Positions 9,768 to 24,700 of a stretch of 64,000 nt of DNA are shown here, in pieces (the first letter of the stretch is position 1; the number at the start of each line of letters is the position of its first letter). The stretch lies in assembly GCA_905147135.1 (NCBI GenBank), contig LR990054.1, positions 18,513,001 to 18,577,000 on the forward strand. Reading direction: 5' to 3'. Source of the stretch: Blastobasis lacticolella (taxonomy: Eukaryota > Arthropoda > Insecta > Lepidoptera > Blastobasidae). A program made the translations under genes and the position numbers. A model generated the notes under the pieces. The model did no database searches, had not been told where the DNA came from, and saw only the letters and a list, made by a program, of their open reading frames with translations.

Positions 9768-9862
9768 TCATCATCATCACAGCCCATAACAGTCCACTGC
9801 AGGACTTCGGGCCTCTCCCACGAAAGGGGAGGTCATTGCCATAATCTCCACGCTTGGCAATG
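9768..9862. mobile_element. RTE-type LINE tail, (ATC)n followed by GTCCACTGCAGGAC block
   Basis: ATCATCATCACAGCCCATAA..GTCCACTGCAGGACTTCGGGCCTC matches the dispersed lepidopteran repeat consensus. Related pieces are at 26281-26330 and 26886-26935. Only the end of the element remains. Confidence 0.6.
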
Positions 9863-12474
9863 ATGTATCAATGATCGGCCTAATACCATCAGAAATTGTA
9901 TAAATATTCTGTGCCATCAGGCAGATTGTACGCCTGCTTGCCAATCTGCGAGTACGGTATAAAATATCCACGAATACTTGGCACACTTCTTCGGCTTTCT
10001 CGCAGGATATCTGCGAATAGAAAAAAACTAAGTAAGTTCGTCTGTTCGCATCGCCATCGTCATCGTCCATAATTTAAACTCCAGCAGTCCACTGTTGGAT
10101 TTTAGACTCTTATTTCGGAAGCGAAAGAAATGTAAAGAAACTGAAATTCTATCGCTTTCAACTCACAAAATTACTAACGCACGTGTGGCGGCTGTCTTAC
10201 TTACAATAGAAAAACTAATCTCAATAGGGCCCATTTTTGAGTAGCGGAAGTTCACGTTCAAAACAAGGGCCTGCATTGTTACTACGGTCGTAGTAGGTTA
10301 TAGAGATAGTGTAGTTGTCCGAAACTGCAGACTGGCGATTATTTAGACAACTGATTATGCCCTTCCGCGGTGATTGGCAGAATCTCGGTTGGGCGGAAAC
10401 TCAACAATTTAGAGATTTATCAATATTCTGCAAATTTGAGAAATTGTATCTTTCAGTATAAACTAGATGTCATATGATTATCTACTTATCTATGTAAACT
10501 TTTAAAGTACTGTTGTAGTAAATCCTGCTAATTAATAGGAATTAGATGTAAAGTTTGTAAGGATGCATGTTTGTAACTCTTTCACGAAATAGTTTACTAC
10601 TGACGTACTTTCATGTCATTTATTTTACAACGGATTTTGATGCCAGTAATATAGCTTTAGCCAAGAATAACACATAAGTACCCACTTTTATAGGCTAGAG
10701 TTTATGTGAAAATTAATGTGGTTCAACATAAGGAGTCTCGGGCAAAAGCCAGTAATGGATCCTATAGTATCAGGCATATCAGCTTACCAAGTAAAATGTA
10801 TATTTGGTTCGAAAGCCATTTGTTACACGAAAGATGTCACGATAACCATAACCGCTGCCTGGCCATCAAGTAATGTATAATTGTTACTGCCTGTGGTATG
10901 GCAGCGACACGATCGAATTTCTGAAGATCCGCGGCAATCAAATGACGTAACCTCACTGCATCCCCGTTCCGAGCTGCTCAGGCCGCAGCAACTTCTGAGT
11001 TATACCATTGCATAGTGTTTTTTATAATTTCAATAAAAAGCTTAGCTTCTGTTGCCCCTTCAAAATTCTTGCTAGCAAAATAATAATTGAACACAATATT
11101 TGTTGCCCTTTTATTTTTTAGGAACTTTTGGATATTTATTATTATGTCTCATGCCTGTAATTACATAATGGATACTTCAACCTTCAAACCGGAACACAAC
11201 AATGAAAGCATTGTCGCTTTGCCACAGAAGTAGATAATGCGCAGTATACAGACTTTACAAGAGTCCTATCACCATTGAATAAAGATGATTCCATAATCCT
11301 GAGACAGTAAAGACCACTGCGACGTACACGGCTCGCGACGTGCTGAGTGATCACTCGGCGCCGTCGCGGGCGCTCTGCTAGCGCGATCGCGCGGTTGTAC
11401 AGCCCTCCTGAAATTGAAAATTTCAGATACGCTTAGTAGGTATATTCCTCATCACGGCTTAGACCTTAATTAAGATTCAAAGGGCGTTAATTTTTTTTTC
11501 TATATGATTCAGTTCGTACTAAACTAATCCAATCTAGGTAAAGCTAGCTGCAGAGAAAAGTTGCTTAATATTGCTCGAGGGGGTTACCTTACCTACTCTG
11601 TAGCTGATTTTATAAAGGGTGTATCTAATCCGTTCCAACATCAACTATATTTAATAATAAATTAACTAACAATCTACATGTGCATTATAGTCAGTGATAT
11701 AACTTTAACTGATGAAAACCGCATGAAAATAAATTCATTAATTCACGTGTTTTCAGTTAAAATTAAACTTACTTAATTAAATTTCGTTGCACAAATTACA
11801 GCATTTGGAGGACTTAAAGCCATCGAGGCTTTAACTATCAGTTACACACAGAAAGTTATTTATTGTTGTTGCTCATCGGTTATGACTCGTGTTTTACCAA
11901 TTATACTATCATTTACTTTCGATTGCGCAAATTACGACTTTAGATTTTGATTTCGGAAATTCAGGGCCGCAGGTGGTTCTTCTTTTTACAAGAATTTTCA
12001 CAAGGACAGCCGCCTAGTAGACTCTACTAAAGATGACAACCAAGTAATTTTTATACACTACATTCGATATTTCTTTTTTGGTATAGGTACTTAAATCAAA
12101 AGATTAAAAGCGTGCCCGCTTGCACGATACTAAAGAAATTGGACTAAAAGCATACAATATATAAGCCATAAAAAAACTTATGAACAGACTATCAACATTT
12201 TTGTCTTTGAGTGAAGGAGCCCTACTGTAAAGGGCTTGAACGCCGCCGCATTCTTAAAAAGGATCTGACGACAATCTTTCTTTGAGTAGCCTGTCAAAAT
12301 TTCGTTTCTGCGCTTTGTGTAGCTATTATATTCGATCTAGATACATTCTACTGGTGATGCCGTATGATTTAAGAATGCAAGGATTCCTGTTGTTAACCAT
12401 CAAGGTATCACTCCTGGCTTGGAGGCCGGCAGCCTTTTCGATAACGGAGACACTGAATTTACACTTGGGTACAC

Positions 12475-12725
12475 ACCGCCCCCGCGCCGCCGCCGCCGCC
12501 GGGCTCGCGCACGCGCTCCGCCCTCGCACTCCCGCGCCGCGCCGAGTGCCGACTGAGGGAATGCTGCCACAGTTTTGAAAAAGGACTAAAACACTGCGGC
12601 GTAGGGTCGGTTGCCATCTTGAATTACTCCTGTCGCAGGATTCCCGACCCTAACCTGTCAGCATAGAGTGCACGCGCGGCTGCGCCCGCGCCGCCGCCTC
12701 GCCGCGCTAATTTAGCTTCGAGGCA
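12475..12725. promoter_or_regulatory. GC-rich island pair, possible CpG-type regulatory element
   Basis: 12475-12560 and 12665-12720 are dominated by CGCCGC and GCGCC blocks in an AT-rich setting, separated by an ordinary-composition bridge. They are not coding by frame quality. A regulatory role is inference only. Confidence 0.3.
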
Positions 12726-15700
12726 CCTCTTCAATTAGGGTAGTCTTTGTGCGAATTGCAAAAACTGAGCCCTTGTTTGTGCCGGCACCGGGGAGGGTTC
12801 CAGCGGCTGCATTTGGATATATTTTGATTTTATTTTCATTACGAAATTATTTTTAGTAGGGAAGGAAAAAAATAGTAGGTACCTAACTTACCTAGTTAAT
12901 TCACAACAGGAAAAGGGAAAAGGAATCGTGTCCGGCTGGACGGATCGAGCTGTTTTGGTATGCAGATTCTGCTAATAAAGAAACAAGAATACAGAGGGTT
13001 TTTGAAAATTCCCACGGGAAGAGAGTGAATGGGCCAAGGGAATAATTATAATATGCAAAATTATGACGTGTAGCGTAGGTAACTTTTTATATCCGTTTTT
13101 AAAACTTGTCCACGTGGACAAAGTCTTGGGCAGGAGCTCTAAAGGCCTACCTATGAAGTAAATATTGCAAGACCGTTCCTCCATTGTACAACCAAGTACA
13201 TTAAGTAGAGCATTCTGAATGTTCTAGAATCTAGAGGAGAATCTGTCTGAGAATACCTTCTGGCTCTCCTGAATTGAAGCCAGATTGACCTCTGTTTTAC
13301 CATGAGGCCATCAGATAATCAGCTTATCTACTTGATCGCATTAACTTAACGTCTCTGGAACGATCTAATCGTTTACACTAAAGAGCAAGCGAATGCGTGT
13401 GGTGTAAATGGTCTAGCTATCTTCAGCGCACTCTTGTGTTGCAGAAAGACTTCGTTGCTAAGATTTTTCTAAGTGAGTACCTACATTAGTTCTTCGAGAA
13501 GTGTATGCAAAGGTTTTTAAGGTCAACACGCTAGTGTCACCTATGATAGTGTAAACGTCCATAGGCTACGGTAAAATTGCTTAGGCTTACCATCAGTATA
13601 ATCCGCGTCATGAAAGAAGAGACTTGTCAAATGGCAATAGAGGGGATTTCGCGCAGGTAATCGCATACTTAGCAAGTCGAACCACCAAGTCTCTTCTTAT
13701 TTGACACAAGTTGTACTTATACGCTTGTTTGCCACCTTAGTGGTATAAAATACCTTTCTTTGCAATATTTGCATTTAAGAACAGTGTTTAGTAAAATATA
13801 TGATGACGTTTAAAATTCAATCACGAATAAAGATTATACCAGACCTACGTAGGTACAGAGGTTACAACGTCGATACGTTTATTGTTATTTAATTCTCGCC
13901 ACCTGGCTATTTTACGTGTGGGCGGTTACGCATATTACCAACGACGCACCTATGATCCTACATACAGACGATACTGCAACGAATTTTACAAATCTGAGAT
14001 TTCTGAATCGTAGGTACTTTAACTCTGGTACGATTAGACTAACACGTGTGCCGGAGGGCTGTGAACGAGGATGGTAGCAAATATAACCACAAAATGTGGC
14101 AGCTACGTGAAAATGTGGTTAGAAAATACGTGAAAAACAAACGGGTTATTTTATATTGACAAGTTATCACCTCATGAATGCTGATGGGAGATTTGCGCTT
14201 GGTGTCCTTCAAAAGGCACATTCTACAGTTAGGTACTCCAAATACCGATTTGTTCCCCTTAGGTTGCAGATGTCCTGGACAATTGTATCCATTTTCCATC
14301 AGATGGACCGTTTGTCCGTGGACCTTCTTAAATAATAAGAATAAACCTCGAATTTCCTCAAGAATGTGTATAAGTAGAAGTAATCAGAACATCGAACACG
14401 TAGATACGAGCATCATACTTTAAATCTGTGCATAGAAGAGAAAAATACACCCAAATTAGACATTTTATTACCGACGGATTAGACAAAACCTGCGTGATCC
14501 GCACGCAAAGGCCTCAATTAACCACAGCGGTTTGCTTCGAGTATTATTATCACCGAACCGAATATCATTCTCGGGCGACAAGGATGCGCGGCTCAGCCGG
14601 ACCTTGAGTAAACAGTACCAACATTTGTTTTGATTGTAGGTACTGAATGATGAGCCATAGATTCCGAGCAGCAGCGGCCGCAAGCCGCCTCGCAAGACAC
14701 ATGCCACAATACGCCTTGTTCCGTCTACAGACTCTAGAATCTATAAATATTACCTAAAGTGATTAATAAGGGAATGTAAACGGTGATTGTATAACACTCA
14801 CTATTGTTGAGAAAGTACTCAATATATTTATATCTATAGGCAGAACTAGGTTTAGATTATCGGCTAGTGTAAGCATATTCAATAAAGGTAATGTAACTCT
14901 ACATCTTTTGACTGACGTCTGCGTAACGACTTTCCGGCTGGACAGAGTTCAGTTGTGTGGTCTCTTCTTATCATACCACTGCCTACACCTATATTAATAC
15001 ATCATGTATAACTTGAAGATAATACATTTGAATATGCAGAAACCAATTTTAATTTTTTAACGTAGGTATTTAAAATGTTTTTACGGTTTCGGCAACACTC
15101 TATGACACCCGAGTGACACTCGCTCCTGTGACACACTGGCCTTTACAATATTCAATTTAATTAGATTTCTTGTAATCAATGTTTCAATACGGCAATACCT
15201 GCTGAGTCTCTCTTGGACCGCAGGTGGCTTTACTTTTGTGGAGGAAGCTAGAGCTCTTTGATAAAGTGTGTGATCTGTGACAGCGGGGGCTACCTTATCC
15301 TTCAAACTGGACATAATTACGCAAGAATTATTGTTTGGCGGCAGAAATAGATAAGGTGGTGCGGTGGGTGGTATTTGCCCATCAACGCGGACTCCTCAAG
15401 TCCAAGCAATTAAATTAAATTGTTTATACGTCTTACATAATACCCCGAGGAGCAGAGTCGTCTACAAAGTACAATGCATCACAATGTGACAGTTTAAAGC
15501 ACAGGATGGACCTATTATCAACGCCAACTCGTATTATCAATTGAATAATGAATGTGTATTACTCGTGAATCGGGGCAACGGGCCGGGATCGGGATGGCGA
15601 AGCGACCAATCGATGCTACTGCAGTTTCTTATAACTGTGTTTTCTGTATTTACTTACTTACTCGGTTTAATGAAACATATGAACAATATTAAGAGGAGAT

Positions 15701-16809
15701 TCCTCCGAGCGCGTTCCAAAGTTGCATGGGATTTGAAATTTCCATTTCCACAAATTTTAAAGTCTGTGCAACTTTGAAACGATAATATATTTTAACAAAA
15801 ATCTGATAAACCACAAACATATATTTTAGTTTCAATCGCGTTCAATGAGTTTGATTAGTTACTATTGAAAAAAGATAAAACTTCGTTTGTATGGAGCGCT
15901 CTGAAAAATAACGTCAGGAACTCCAGTGACCAAGTGTGAAAAGGTTGGTGAAGAGAATTAGCTTTGTTAGGAGTTCAGGACCGTAGCCAGTGCAACTATG
16001 TAGAAGAAATGTTTCTCTGTCCAAGAAAGAATGGAGACCGTACCTGATGCATGCAGTATCCAGTATCCAGCATGCAGTATCTACCTGGAGTAATTCCCTT
16101 TCATTAACTACATTTATTGACTTTAGAAATTTATATTAATTTCAATAATTAATTGAACAGAAAAGAATTATTCAATTCCCAAGAGTATGGACTTCACTAT
16201 TTGATGCTCCACTTTGTTCATTTTCTTTCCGTTCTGTTATCGGGTAGAGTACTAGCGAGTACTGTAGCCACCCCGCCTGCGCAACCGTCTGGGCGATGTG
16301 TGCACATTGCCTTATCTATTTTTACCGCACGTAAATAGGGGTAGTTCTTCCTCTCGCGGACAGCTGATTATGCCTAGGTGGCGTGTGACGGTCGTGGCGG
16401 TCGCGGCGGTCGCGGCAGCGACGCGACGTTTAGGTTTGATATTTATGTTGTGTTGTGTATACATAATTCCTTAATAAATCCGGTTGTCTATTATCGTATC
16501 TAAGTAGGTAATGGAACTGGAGTTCAGTATATTATTCATTTACTAGGCATATCAATTCTACTATCTATATATTTTCTAAGATACTGTCTACCTCGAGTTG
16601 AAGGCGCTTTGGCACAAAACCCTAACCGAATTGGTACAAAACGTTCTGCAGGGCTTGGCTTGGCGCATCACTAAGGGCTTAATTCGACGATTGAGTCAGA
16701 TTGGCGACCACTACACTTTTACTGCAGAAAATAAAACTGGAATGCGGGTTTCTACGATTTAATTTTAATTAAGGTAGTATCAATATTTTGCGATTATGGC
16801 TTGGACTGT

Positions 16810-17220
16810 CTTGTCCGTCCACCTTTGCGACGGCGGCGACGGCTGCGCCTGCGGCGACGGCGGGCGGCGCGGGCGCGGTGGGCGCTACGCTCGCTCTCCG
16901 CCCAATTTACGCCAACGCACCTTGGCCTCATTAAGCGGCCTCGAATGAGAGCGAAGGTCATTCCTGGCGGCGCGGCGCTACAGGCCTGTAGCAGTGTTAC
17001 AGGCGTTACGACGACAGAACAAAAAGTAGCTTGTCCGTGGCCTTGAGAGGAGTCAACGATCGGAAACCCTCGCATCCGCCGCCCGCGCCCGTCCCGCTCG
17101 CACCCGTCGCGGCCGCCGCGCGTCCCGCTCCGCCGCCGCCCCCGCCCCGCGCCCCGCGCCCCGCGGGAGGGCGGCGGCGCGGGCGCAGCGGCGCGCGTCG
17201 GCGCTCGCCTCCTACCTAGG
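16810..17220. promoter_or_regulatory. GC-rich island
   Basis: 16815-16880 and 17070-17215 are extremely GC- and CpG-rich, with chance open frames on both strands giving Arg/Pro/Ala-rich low-complexity peptides. No known domain is seen. It is a candidate promoter or enhancer, or an untranslated first exon, of the downstream MFSD6-like gene (inference). Confidence 0.3.
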
Positions 17221-20200
17221 GTTGCCTTTGCGCCCGCTTTTTCTGAAGCTCTCACGCACATCAATTTGTGCTAATTTCTCACTCATATTAGCTATTCAAT
17301 CGAGTGCTGTTAACCTGTATAACGACTTGGGTGTGGTGTTTTGATGTATCTAAGGCCGTAGGTACAGTTAAAGCATCTCAATTATAGCAGGGCCTGTCCG
17401 TATAAAATATGTTATACGAAATATATTTTCTGCACGGACCACTCCCAAAGGTATCCACAAAAAAGTTTCATCAAAGAATTTTGATCCTTGTATTCCAAAC
17501 GATATAGGTACTTCACAGCCATCCCACAAACGGAGGAGTAAGCACATAGCTATTGAGAAGTGACAAGGAAGTAACTAGTTACTAAACTCATTTAGAAATA
17601 ACGAAATTGTTTCCAGAAAATTTGTTCTAAGTAAAACTTTAAACGTTCTAAGTAAACCTGAAGTTAGGAAGGGCTGACAATACACATCTTATTATTACTC
17701 TCGAATTGACAGTGATTGTTTGGCTACGAAGCTTAAAAACAGGGAGATATAGTTCACCCCTGTGAAGAGATTGCGTCTGCGGCGTATTTATAAGAATGAC
17801 GTGATCAATATCATAGCAGTTCCATTCAATGTAACACGCCACGTTCCCATCTCGGCACCTAATGCCAATATGAGCCAGGGCCCAAGTCTCTCTTAAGAAT
17901 TCTACGCAGACGCAGGAATTCTACGGGGTCGGTACAAAATGAGCACCATAATTTTTATTGTGAATACGCTACGTTGAATGAGCTAGTGATATTTCACTGA
18001 TGAGCAGCCTTAGATAGGATGTTGAGACTAGGGTAAACAAGCGGAAGAAAGTGATAGAGAATTGTGGTTTGAAGCTGAACGTCGTCAAGACAGAGGTCGC
18101 GGATTTTGTAAGACGGATGGATGCTACACGCTCGATATTTATTGTGTTATCGTTGATACGAATCGTAGATTTCTGAATTTCTAGAAATCCTGTGATCCGT
18201 ATCATGATCCCTGAATAAGCCTAAGCCACAAAGGACAAGCCGGGTGCAAAAGTAGAAAAAGGTATGAAGTTTACATAGGTATATGCATGTTTTAGGAGTA
18301 TCTGCAATTTCTGGGACTGAGAACTAATGTCACATCTTCCATTGTAGTCAAATTATTTGACTATCGATTTAGAGCAATGAAGTAAAGCTCAAACTTCGTG
18401 GGTCCCTACCATGCACGCCGATTTTGACGGAGAAAGAATACTGTCAGGTCCGCTGGATTTCCCGACGTCGAGCGAAAACAATGCACGGCGCACCGCAGTC
18501 TGTGTAAAACGCACATCAGGCGGAGTCTGCTTACACCGTGGCATATCAGGCGTTGCATTTTTCCCAAGTTTCAGGACTTTTTGTGATCAATATATTTTGG
18601 CGTATTTTTTAAAATAACGAAAACTAAATTTATTTATTTGCTCTTGCACTTCTAGCTCACGTGAAACATTATCTCTTCCAAAAAGTTGTCTGGAAGACAA
18701 TGCTTAAAGTGCTAAGGCCGCCTTTGCGCGTATGTATATTACGCTGATTCTTGTATACATATAATGTCATATTTATATGTGCAAGAAAAAAGCTTCCAAT
18801 TTTTTTTATACTGCTCATTGACAAACGAGCAGACAGCCCACCTGATGGTAAGTGGTAACTGTCACTCATAACATCTACAATTCATACATTCATACAATTC
18901 ACACAGGTAAAAAAATGCCGAACCGCGGAAGCGTTGCCACTGTGAGGACTAAGATGAAATGTCTCATGCCTGTAGTGTAATTTAAACATCCAAGTCTTTT
19001 GTTTGACTAGGTGGGATGGCGGTGAGATTCCTGCGGCTAGTTCTTTATAAAAAAGGATTTGTTTTGCGGTCGTCATCGGCACTGCCTGGAAATGAATGTT
19101 ACGGACGGAACTCATGCGGCGAGCTGGCTTGTAGAGATAGATGCCTTCGAGCGCTGCGTCCGCGCCGCGGACTAACGGACGGCGAAATATCGCTCCCATA
19201 CAAGTGAAGGGAGCGTGAAAAAAATAAGTTTTACCCGAACGTGTGGGATATAATTGTTTAATTTTTAAAGTAAATATCAAGTAAATTTGTCAGTAATATA
19301 GTAATATTTGTTAGCGCCAAAGTCAGTTTTTTTCCAAATATCCTGAGTATTTTTTAACTTCCCATTGCCTTTTTGTTAAAAAACCTAAATTTATTCGGAT
19401 TAACTTAGGACAGAATTTAAGCTCGCACTATATCAGATTATATGCCGAAAGTACACAGAGTGGATCGGAAGCAAGTAATTATTTAGGAAAGTTAGTTATG
19501 AAAAACGATTTATTAAAAGTTGATGATGTGTCAGTTACAAAAAAAAAGTTAAATACCTATACTTATAGGGAGAGTTAGAACTCTATCTTATAGGGAGAAT
19601 TGGCATAACAATATAAAGGCTAATCGCTATATCTAATCTCAGAAAGGCTTATTATCATAGATCGACGGGATATTTATCTGGCTATAGTACTGGGGTTTAA
19701 AACTTGTAAAAATATTAACAGGAATTTTTATCTTGGCCAAATTGTACGAAATAGAAAACGCGAAATTAGCGAACTAAATTGATAATTCCGCAGAGAATTA
19801 ATATTTATTACTAATAATTCCGTGCCCCTGGATTGATAAAACCGATTAATTTCAAGGAATCTGGTGCATAACCACAAATAAACAGAATTCTACAACTTCT
19901 TCCTTTTTGGGCACATGCTTGTTCAGCCATCTAAAACAATTTTTTAAAATATATTTTAGGCCGCGTTCTTACTGGGTACCGACTGCTCAGTTGTTTCGTG
20001 ACAATACCGTGAAATATTGAGCCATTCGTTAAATAAGAATCACATTCACTGTAAAATATTGTATAAAAATTCTGATAATAACTGCAAAGTTCAAAACATA
20101 GGCAATAAGCTATTGCATTTTCATAGTTCATAATATATTATTTTATTATACCTACTACCTCAAAATAATACAGCAATAATTGTGCAGATGTCCAAAATTA

Positions 20201-20865
20201 TTTCTCACATTAACTCCACAATATATTTGCATTTCAAATGTATAGGTTTAATGTGTTACTACAATAAAATTATAGTCATAGGTCTTATCAAAATAATTCA
20301 AAGAAGTTAGCGTAAAAACTTGCGTAACGTGTCGTCTTTCGATGGCCGCTCCAAAAGGCTGCCTGTGCGCTCGGGGAAGCGGAAAGGTATTGGGCAAGGA
20401 TATTTTAGCACTGGGATTCGCAACTATATTTACCTCTTGCACACAAGCGCGGAAGTTTTTACGGCGCGGTATATGCGTACTTTCTCATACCTATTTACTT
20501 AATTTAAAGATTTAAAGAACCTCTGCCACTATTATTACTGTTAGGTTTTTCGTGATATTTATTTATTAAATCTTCATGCACAAAGTAGTATAAAGGCGGA
20601 CTTAAAGCTATAATAGCCTTATCTACCAGTCAACCAGGAGATAAAGGGTAAAGAAAAAGGTAGGCGGTGATATTCTCACCTCGTACTTACTATTCGAATG
20701 TGGAATGATCTCCCAGCTAATCTGTCATTTGGACTATGACATGGTATCCTTCAAGAGGTATATCGGTCTTATATGAGCTATTTGGATGTCTAGTCCAGTC
20801 GAAACACTCTCGCAGGGTAACGTTTTTTGTACAATAGGATTATTTCTATAGCAACAAAAGACGGG

Positions 20866-21010
20866 TGAATGACACAAGCGGTCGCGGCAGGAGCGCCGCC
20901 CCCGCCGCGCCCCCGCGGGCCCGCGTCCGCGGCGCTGCTGCGGAGCGCACGCGCAGCGCGACAGGTGGCGGCGGCGACCCTTCACGCCGCTGCGCTGTTG
21001 CCTTTCAATT
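20866..21010. promoter_or_regulatory. GC-rich island
   Basis: About 130 bp of CpG-rich sequence (GCGGTCGCGGCAGGAGCGCC and similar) bounded sharply by AT-rich DNA. Same character as the other islands. Non-coding as far as can be judged. Confidence 0.3.
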
Positions 21011-21177
21011 AGGTATCACGCTGTCACTTCCTCTTTATAAAGTGAAGCTTCAAATTAAAAATAACGCAAGAGATACCTTATAGACTGCACATACGAGTTC
21101 ATCCCATAGGGCAGGCTCCTAGTTCTGACACACCCAAGTTCATAGACATTCTCATACATATTGCTTGATTTTGATAT

Positions 21178-21630
21178 AAAAAGCCGGCCAAGTGCAAGCC
21201 AAACTCGCATACAAAGGGTTCTGTACCATTAACACAAATAATTCTTAGGTTAGCAACAATATTTTGAAACCAGAGCAACTTGTAATTCCTCAAATTCTAT
21301 TTAATTTAAAACCTTGATGTCCGACGAGTCCGACTAAAGCTTGCCATTTTTTAGTATTTGTTGTTATACTAGTATTAGCACTATAATCGTATACAGTTTC
21401 AGGCTTGTACATAGTACCATTATAGATACAGAAATAACAAAAATCTCTTTAATATCCCGAAAAAGCGTGTTTTAAAAAAGCACTTAATTTTTATCTTTAT
21501 TATTTCTTGTTATAGCGGCCATAGTTCATTTAACACATGGCTGTTACGGTTCCAAAGATACAGCTTGTGACAAGCAGACCGACAGACGGACTTCGTACAT
21601 GAAATAGGGTTCGGAACCCTAAAAAATAAT
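21178..21630. mobile_element. Dispersed lepidopteran repeat (AAAAGCCGGCCAAGTG ... GGAACCCTAAAAA)
   Basis: Left end AAAAAGCCGGCCAAGTGCAA with GGGTTCTGTACCAT. Right end has CAGACCGACAGACGGACTTC and GGGTTCGGAACCCTAAAAA. This arrangement is a very common dispersed element in moth and butterfly DNA. A shorter piece is at 27252-27310. No protein is encoded. Confidence 0.65.
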
Positions 21631-21769
21631 AGTAATTCAATCATATTTTTGACCGCTACAAAGACGAACAGAAAATAATGATGTCCGTTCACACATCGGC
21701 TTTCGTATGCACCGTAACAGCTGATGAGTGGCGTGCATACAACCCTAGAGTCAATAAAAACCTGTCTGG

Positions 21770-24700
21770 CGGGCAGTGGTGACCCCTCCAGGTAGCCGCC
21801 CCGCGCCGCGCCGCGCGCCCCGGGCCCGTGGCCAACGAAAATACTTTGACTTTCACGGCCCTCCGCCACCGGCCACCGCGGTCGCTTGCCCGTTAACAAC
21901 TCTTTTTTATACCCGCCATTTGTCTAGCCAGTCAGCTGTGCTCCAATTGGCAGGGAGGGGTGTCTTTTAATTATAATTGATGGCGGTTTAATATCATTGA
22001 CATCATTACGCGAGTTCAGAAGCTACTGTTCGCTTTATTTGAATGATTGGAACAAGTAAGTATTAGGTTTAGTGAGGACTTGACCCCACGCGGTGATGTA
22101 ATCACGACTGTAGGTCAGCAAAATATACCAGACATAATTTTTCGCTGACGTCGCTGGTCATCGCTACAAACTACTGACGGGTACAGTCTGCGACAGTGTC
22201 ATGTTGCCAAGTTCAATGTTCAGTTATTACAAGTGCAATACAAGTTACTAAGGCTTGCTAAACGCAGAAGTTAATAAGAAATGATGCCTTTGTAATGTAA
22301 TTTTTACTTTAATGCCTTCTTAAACTTAATTTCTACATTAGATACTATCAGTTGATATTGGTTGTTCTGCGGAGTTGATCTGCGGAAGGGATCGCCTCGC
22401 AGGCACATGCAGGTAAATGTCAAAGTTCGACGGCGGTTGGTGCACTAAAGGGGCTCTAGCCCTTTTTAAGCCTCTAGTGTTCTCGCGTCTCAAACCTCAA
22501 AAATAATTGATTGTCATAGAATTAATCTATTTTCAAACGTAAGAAACTACAGGAAAACAAAGGGATCGTTTTAAACGAGCTCATCCAGGATAGGGGTATG
22601 GAATGTAGATGTTCTCTAGTCGTGAGGAAAGCTGGTGTACATTTTTAATTAATCAACTGGACTGGCCTAAGAGAGGTCTACAACTCTACTCTAGGTACGC
22701 GTTTTGAGAGAGTGAACCCCACGCGTGCCCGCGGGAAGGCTATGACACGTGGCGGCGGCGGCGCTGCGAGTGCGCGCCCGCGTAGGGTCAAAGTTTGTCG
22801 TGGCTGTGCTCCGTGGCAATTTGGTTATTGCAATCGGTCCATCAACAGCTCGTCACATATTTTACAATACATTTTAATAATAATAATACATTTTCGGGTT
22901 GGGGTGCGAGTATATTAAGTGAGGCTTACGTAACTATAGTTACATACGAAATCAGATGGTAACATGCTGTCTCCAGTTATCCTTTAAATTATTTTGTATT
23001 TAATTTGTGTCCTCTATTTAATTGTATAAAACAAAAACGCTACGTTCGTTCATCAAAACTAGGGACGCAACAGATATTTAGAGCTTTCAGCAAAATTCCT
23101 ATTGTTAGGTAAGGTTAGTCTTGTACCTACTTTGTCATGTCGTGGTACCTATATGTATTATTTGCTTAGACATAGCTTTGTTCTTCTACGAAGGGTTTTT
23201 AACAGCGGTGGCGTCTGGCTAGTGTTTGAAATATCGTAATGTTTTTCGACTTTTGTGGCGTACATTGTTCATGCGGCGCCGGCGGGCGGTTGGCTCGGCG
23301 CGCGGCGCGGCCGGAGCACTGACCCGCGCCACCGCGCAGCCGCGGCGTTATGTTTAGCCTAGGCCTAGGACAACACCGCGCGTCGTTACAAACTAGTTCT
23401 GATGCGACGGATCCGACCAGTATCGCCGTGAGCTTCGATTACATTAGTTAGATCGTTTGTCAGATAAACCTCGTCTTGTATGCGATAGCTATCTCAGTCT
23501 GACTTTTTTTTAACTATGTAGTAATGAGAGGAAGACGCTGACTTGATTTTTAGATTAAGTCTTAGGTCAATTGATCCTGACGGTCGATGCAAGCCTTATA
23601 CTTGTATGTATTAAACCTACCACATTTAGTTATTAGGTAAGCTTGGGGAACAATGATGCTGGAATGCATGATTCGGCGTTAGGAGCGTCCGCAGTGGAGT
23701 GCGGGCCTGGAATGGGTCTAGGTAGTAGGTGGCTCGAGAGGAGAACAATTCTATTCCCGTGCTTGGTGCGGGACGGCGCGGGGGCCGGGGGAGGAGGGGA
23801 GGGGGGGGGGGCGGCGGCCGTGACCGAGTGTATTGACCCGCGCGCCCGCGCTTCCTATCCGCTCTATGTTGGCCTAGGTTAGGTCGGCGCAGGCGCGGTG
23901 ACGTGGACCGCCGCGACGCGACGCGCCGTCGAACCACGCGCCGGAACCACGGTTCCAATGCTCACTACGTAGGTTAGTTACAAGTGTAAGTTGCGAGGTA
24001 GGTATGGCCCCAAATATCAATCAGATCGAGGTAGTCGGGTAAAAGTTATGGACGACGTTGTTGCATAAGGGACGACGGAGATCTAACCAGTCACAAATAT
24101 ATCTAACAAATTATAAAATAGTATTTCAGTTAATATGTGGTGGTGTTGTAAGTCTTTTAATTTAAATCCAACAGTTAAATATTATTAATTGTTGATAGCT
24201 AGCTAGGTATCTAACAAAAGTTAAAAAAAAGGCATAAAGATTATGATGGGAGATCTACGAGTAGTTCGTATCGTATTCGTTCGGTACACAGTGGAATGAA
24301 CTAAAGACACCGTTATCCGGACATTTGTCGGCTTTGTGTTACGAGAATGATCAACTAAACGATTTATTTAGTACAACTACGTCACTTGATAGTCTTCATA
24401 ATAGTTAATTATAATAGAAGACGTGATCGTTGACAAGTAGGCAGTAAGTACGTAGGCTATAAGTCGTTATTTTAATAAACCTAATAATTTATTATTAACC
24501 GTTAAAAATACTTAGTATCAATCAAATGCTATCTAAAAAGTTTAAAATATCAACTCTCGGATGTTGGAACAGGACAGTGCCCTGCACGTTTAGGGTTAGA
24601 TGGGTTAATGTAAATAATAAAAAAGTTGTGACTTACATGTTGCGAGGGCTGCTGCGGCCGCGGCGGCGCCTGCGCACCCGCGGTACTGTCGGACGAGGCG

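Larger units (their letters stand above)
9863..20865. other. Long non-coding interval with GC islands and old repeats
   Basis: No coding exon is supported in this 11-kb stretch. It contains GC-rich islands (11330-11400, 12475-12560, 12665-12720, 16385-16435, 16815-16880, 17070-17215). Repeat remnants lie at 11100-11240 and 18785-19000, the latter with GACAAACGAGCAGACAGCCC; both share a TGTCTCATGCCTGTA block. A 12-bp inverted pair is at 13616-13697. The rest is AT-rich unique-looking DNA with only short chance ORFs. Confidence 0.45.

Noticed and set aside
16794..17264. Arg/Pro/Ala-rich open frames on both strands of the GC islands
   Set aside because: Composition effect: stop codons are rare in CpG-rich DNA, the frames overlap on both strands and no family or splice chain supports them.
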